Part shown: positions 41,681-44,004 of the stretch, piece after piece
Layout: the number at the start of each line of letters is the position of its first letter
Position numbering within the stretch: the first letter of the stretch is position 1
Assembly (NCBI RefSeq): GCF_001039355.2
Contig: NW_019774903.1
Span: 242,028-286,031, forward strand
Direction: 5' to 3'
DNA: 44,004 nucleotides
DNA from: Lingula anatina
Taxonomy: Eukaryota > Brachiopoda > Lingulata > Lingulida > Lingulidae
Notes under the pieces: model-generated
What the model was told of the DNA's origin: nothing
Database searches by the model: none
Seen by the model: the letters and a program-made list of their open reading frames with translations, nothing else
Program-made: the position numbers and the translations under genes

Positions 41681-43460
41681 CTATTCGCGTTTGTTTTTCT
41701 TGATAGTGGTAAAGTGAGCAGTGGTTGGCAAGCGCCACATTCCGTCTTCCTCTCGAGATAGACCGTTCTTTATACCCTCGGTCCCCACGAAGTTCTGGCA
41801 GAAGGATAAAACGCGTAGGTCAAACGCAGACTCGGCGACGGTTGACACAGACCCCGTTGCACAGGATTTTACGGCCAATCCATCGGCGTAGTGGATGCAA
41901 GCGAGGGCCTCGGCCTCTGCCAATGTTGGAAGAACGAAACTATATGGGACGTCCTTGTGGGACACTGTAGCCGTAAACATTGGGAAGGATTCATTCAGAA
42001 TCTCCACAATGCCACCTTGGAGTATCAGCAATCGCCTGGATTCTGCTATCTTCCTGAAATTATCAGCCGTGTTGGGAAAGAGAGCCTCAAAATAACGCAG
42101 AGCGGTTTTCCAAATGAACGTGGTCTCCTCTACGTCTATTACAATAAGCAACTCTCCTCCAGGCTTGAGGTTAGAATACATGGTAGAGACAGCTTTCTTG
42201 ATGTCTTCAAATGGATCAGCCGCATGGTCAAAGGTGCTTGTAAGGTGGTATAAAACTTGTGATGCCAGAATCCTATCCTGCATTTCTTGGGGACATGCTT
42301 TCTTGAGCCTAAGAGATTCTAAAGATTTTCCGTAATAGTTCTGAATGGGTCCTGGATATGCCACGTCTAGAGATGTGTTACTGAAATTTTCAATCCTTTC
42401 TTTGTACTTTTGGATTGACTCTGGATTCGGCTCTTCCACGCTGACGATGACCTCTTTGTTCAGCAATTGGAGATTCTTGCAAATGGCGGCCATCGGCATC
42501 CCCGTGCCTCCACCAAAATCCATAATACGGACCGGCGAGGGAAGTTCAGTAAGATTCAGCGTCTCGACCAAAATGGTATCGAGGTCAACGAATGGTTTCC
42601 TTCTTCTTCCCTCATCCACCCTGGCAAGAAACATGATTATCGAGTTTAGTCAGTCCGTCAGTCACTCTCTAACTGTCTTCTTTCTTTTTTGAAAACACAG
42701 TTAACAAAAGTTGATAGAAGGCAAGGGGCAAGAGTTCAAGTCTCGATGGTGGCAAAATGAACGAACAGCGAAAACTGAATGGTGTATACGCAAATGAATA
42801 AAAGTTATTGATTGACGAATGTTTAATGAATAAAGAATACATAAATATAAAAACACTCCAATCATACCTATTTTCAAACCTAGCCGAACTTTTTGCCTTT
42901 TTTTAAATAACATACAAATTTATTTAAAAATACTAATAACTTTTGTAGAAATAATTTGTTTATGCCGATTTTCGAATTCCATCCGCCTTTTTGCCAAACA
43001 AAACTGCCTAACGTAAAACAAAAAATATGGTATGGCAGTTATCTCGCCAAATGTACCGGACGGATACAGCAAGAGCGACGGCGACGACTTGTGCAAACAC
43101 AGTTAATCGAAACACATAGTGACAGTTACAAATAACATGTATTAAAAGATTTAATGGACAGAGAGAAAACTGAATAATGGACAAGTGCATGAATTGATGT
43201 TGTATTAATATACAAAGACGATTTAATGAGTAAAAATATGGATAAATGAAATATAAATATGAACGAAGAGATAACTTTCAATTTGAAACATTCAATTTGA
43301 AAAAAAAGAAAAGAAAAATTATACTTAACGCAGTGTCAAGGAGTGATAAGATTCTGTAATACGCCTCTGAGATAGTCATGGAACTGAACTCTTCACACAG
43401 TCTTTGCCGCACTTCTTGCTCATCCCTAGAGTCAGCACGCCCCTGAGAACCGTCCGCCAT
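41681..43460 (-). CDS. Class I SAM-dependent methyltransferase, histamine N-methyltransferase-like
   Basis: Three minus-strand exons in transcript order: 43460-43325, 43087-43057 (31 nt) and 42620-41681. The phases (1 then 2) agree and give 368 aa. Motif I is IMDFGGGTG (Asp90-Gly96). The acidic residues that bind the SAM ribose are likely in VEEPNPESIQKY (Glu118/Glu119), which resembles the VEPSAEQIAKY segment of vertebrate HNMT. A later LKPGGELLIVI is the usual strand before the C-terminal half. The N-terminal helices EEFSSMTISEAYYRILSLLD and IVAVALAVSV are encoded by exons 1 and 2. The C-terminal third (CIHYADGLAVKSC onward) I do not recognise. The substrate is probably a small molecule, but histamine itself is not established. 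An ATG at 42632-42634, just upstream of exon 3, would give a 317-residue protein but is more likely intronic. It is tail to tail with ZZEF1. Confidence 0.83.
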
Positions 43461-44004
43461 GGGAATTATAACTGTATAATCAGTTATATCCTTCTAACAA
43501 ATGTTATTCAACAGACGACAGCTTTACAAAAAAATCCTCACTCAGTCAGCGGTTAACGTGTTATCCAAGAAAAAGCAAATTTGCAAATGTATGAAAAAAT
43601 AATATAAACATCTATAAATTTATCAAGTGGTGTGACCTCCCAACCCGAAAGGACAATGATAAAATGGGTGAGTCCTATCACTGTGCCTTTCTTCGTTTTA
43701 AACCTGCCCATAATGTATGGCCAAGGGCTATGCGAATTGAATGCATATGTGACGACGTTACTGACTTTGTCTTGGTGGCGCGAGGTAATAACTAAACAAT
43801 TCCATGTTTTCCCATATTCTTTATTATTGCTTTCTAACTACGCTATCTACAGTTTGTTCCTCATCGTTCAACCTCTTACATCGTTCTCCCCGTCTACATT
43901 ACATTCTTCGCTTAAGTACAATAAGGCCGTGTCAATCAACTAAAGTGACACTACAAAACACTCCCCGCTCTTATTCGCTGCATGCTGTCACTTACTAACG
44001 TTAC
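43461..44004. other. 5' flank of the methyltransferase gene; nothing recognised
   Basis: An open frame of about 100 codons on the plus strand (43632-43943) is hydrophobic, has no motif I know and no splice or gene context. The stretch is otherwise AT-rich unique sequence and presumably includes the methyltransferase promoter. No specific element can be supported. Confidence 0.4.

Noticed and set aside
41725-42692. Several plus-strand open frames of 60-120 codons
   Set aside because: All lie opposite the methyltransferase exon 3 and are its antisense shadows.
43632-43943. 103-codon plus-strand open frame near the right edge
   Set aside because: Hydrophobic and AT-rich, with no recognised motif, splice partners or homology I can recall. 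Open frames of this length occur by chance.

Overview
This window is AT-rich animal nuclear DNA. Genes are split into many short exons with GT...AG introns of about 70-900 bases. The sequence also carries dinucleotide and larger microsatellites, a decayed Tc1-type transposon, and two assembly gaps. Antistasin-type inhibitor genes, abundant microsatellites and a probable interspersed repeat point to a marine invertebrate. A lophotrochozoan, perhaps a mollusc, is my best guess, but the sequence does not prove it. I see no prokaryotic operon, CRISPR array, phage, virus or tRNA.

Layout. 1-497: 3' half of a broken Tc1-like transposase, plus strand. 888-1926: the 3' end of a small secreted-protein gene with two antistasin-type domains, plus strand. 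3035-4547: a complete second antistasin-type gene in four exons, plus strand. The two look like tandem paralogues because all their introns are phase 1. 5399-8504: LACTB, a serine beta-lactamase-like mitochondrial protein, minus strand, seven exons, 458 aa. 8505-9487: a shared head-to-head promoter region with a CRE and a palindromic E-box. 9488-40582: ZZEF1, plus strand, about 76 exons. I rebuilt it exon by exon with consistent phases, giving about 2682 aa. It encodes an EF-hand, a DOC/APC10 domain, two CUB-like beta-sandwiches and two ZZ zinc fingers. 40583-41680: convergent 3' ends. 41681-43460: a class I SAM-dependent methyltransferase related to histamine N-methyltransferase, minus strand, three exons including a 31-nt microexon, 368 aa. 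43461-44004: nothing recognised.

How the genes relate. They do not form a pathway that the sequence can show. The antistasin-type genes probably make secreted serine-protease inhibitors. LACTB is known elsewhere as a mitochondrial intermembrane-space protein that forms filaments. ZZEF1 is a large scaffold-like protein whose ZZ fingers are known in vertebrates to bind the histone H3 N-terminus. The methyltransferase probably acts on a small amine-like substrate.

Main oddities. A single N at 31597 coincides with a lost splice donor, a 19-bp duplication and a shortfall of roughly 200 residues relative to vertebrate ZZEF1, so exons are probably missing from the assembly there. One ZZEF1 intron uses a GC donor. 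A pentanucleotide microsatellite runs straight into a splice acceptor. The palindrome TACATGTA is about six times more frequent than composition predicts. I found no convincing new biological system; this is a mostly conserved animal locus.
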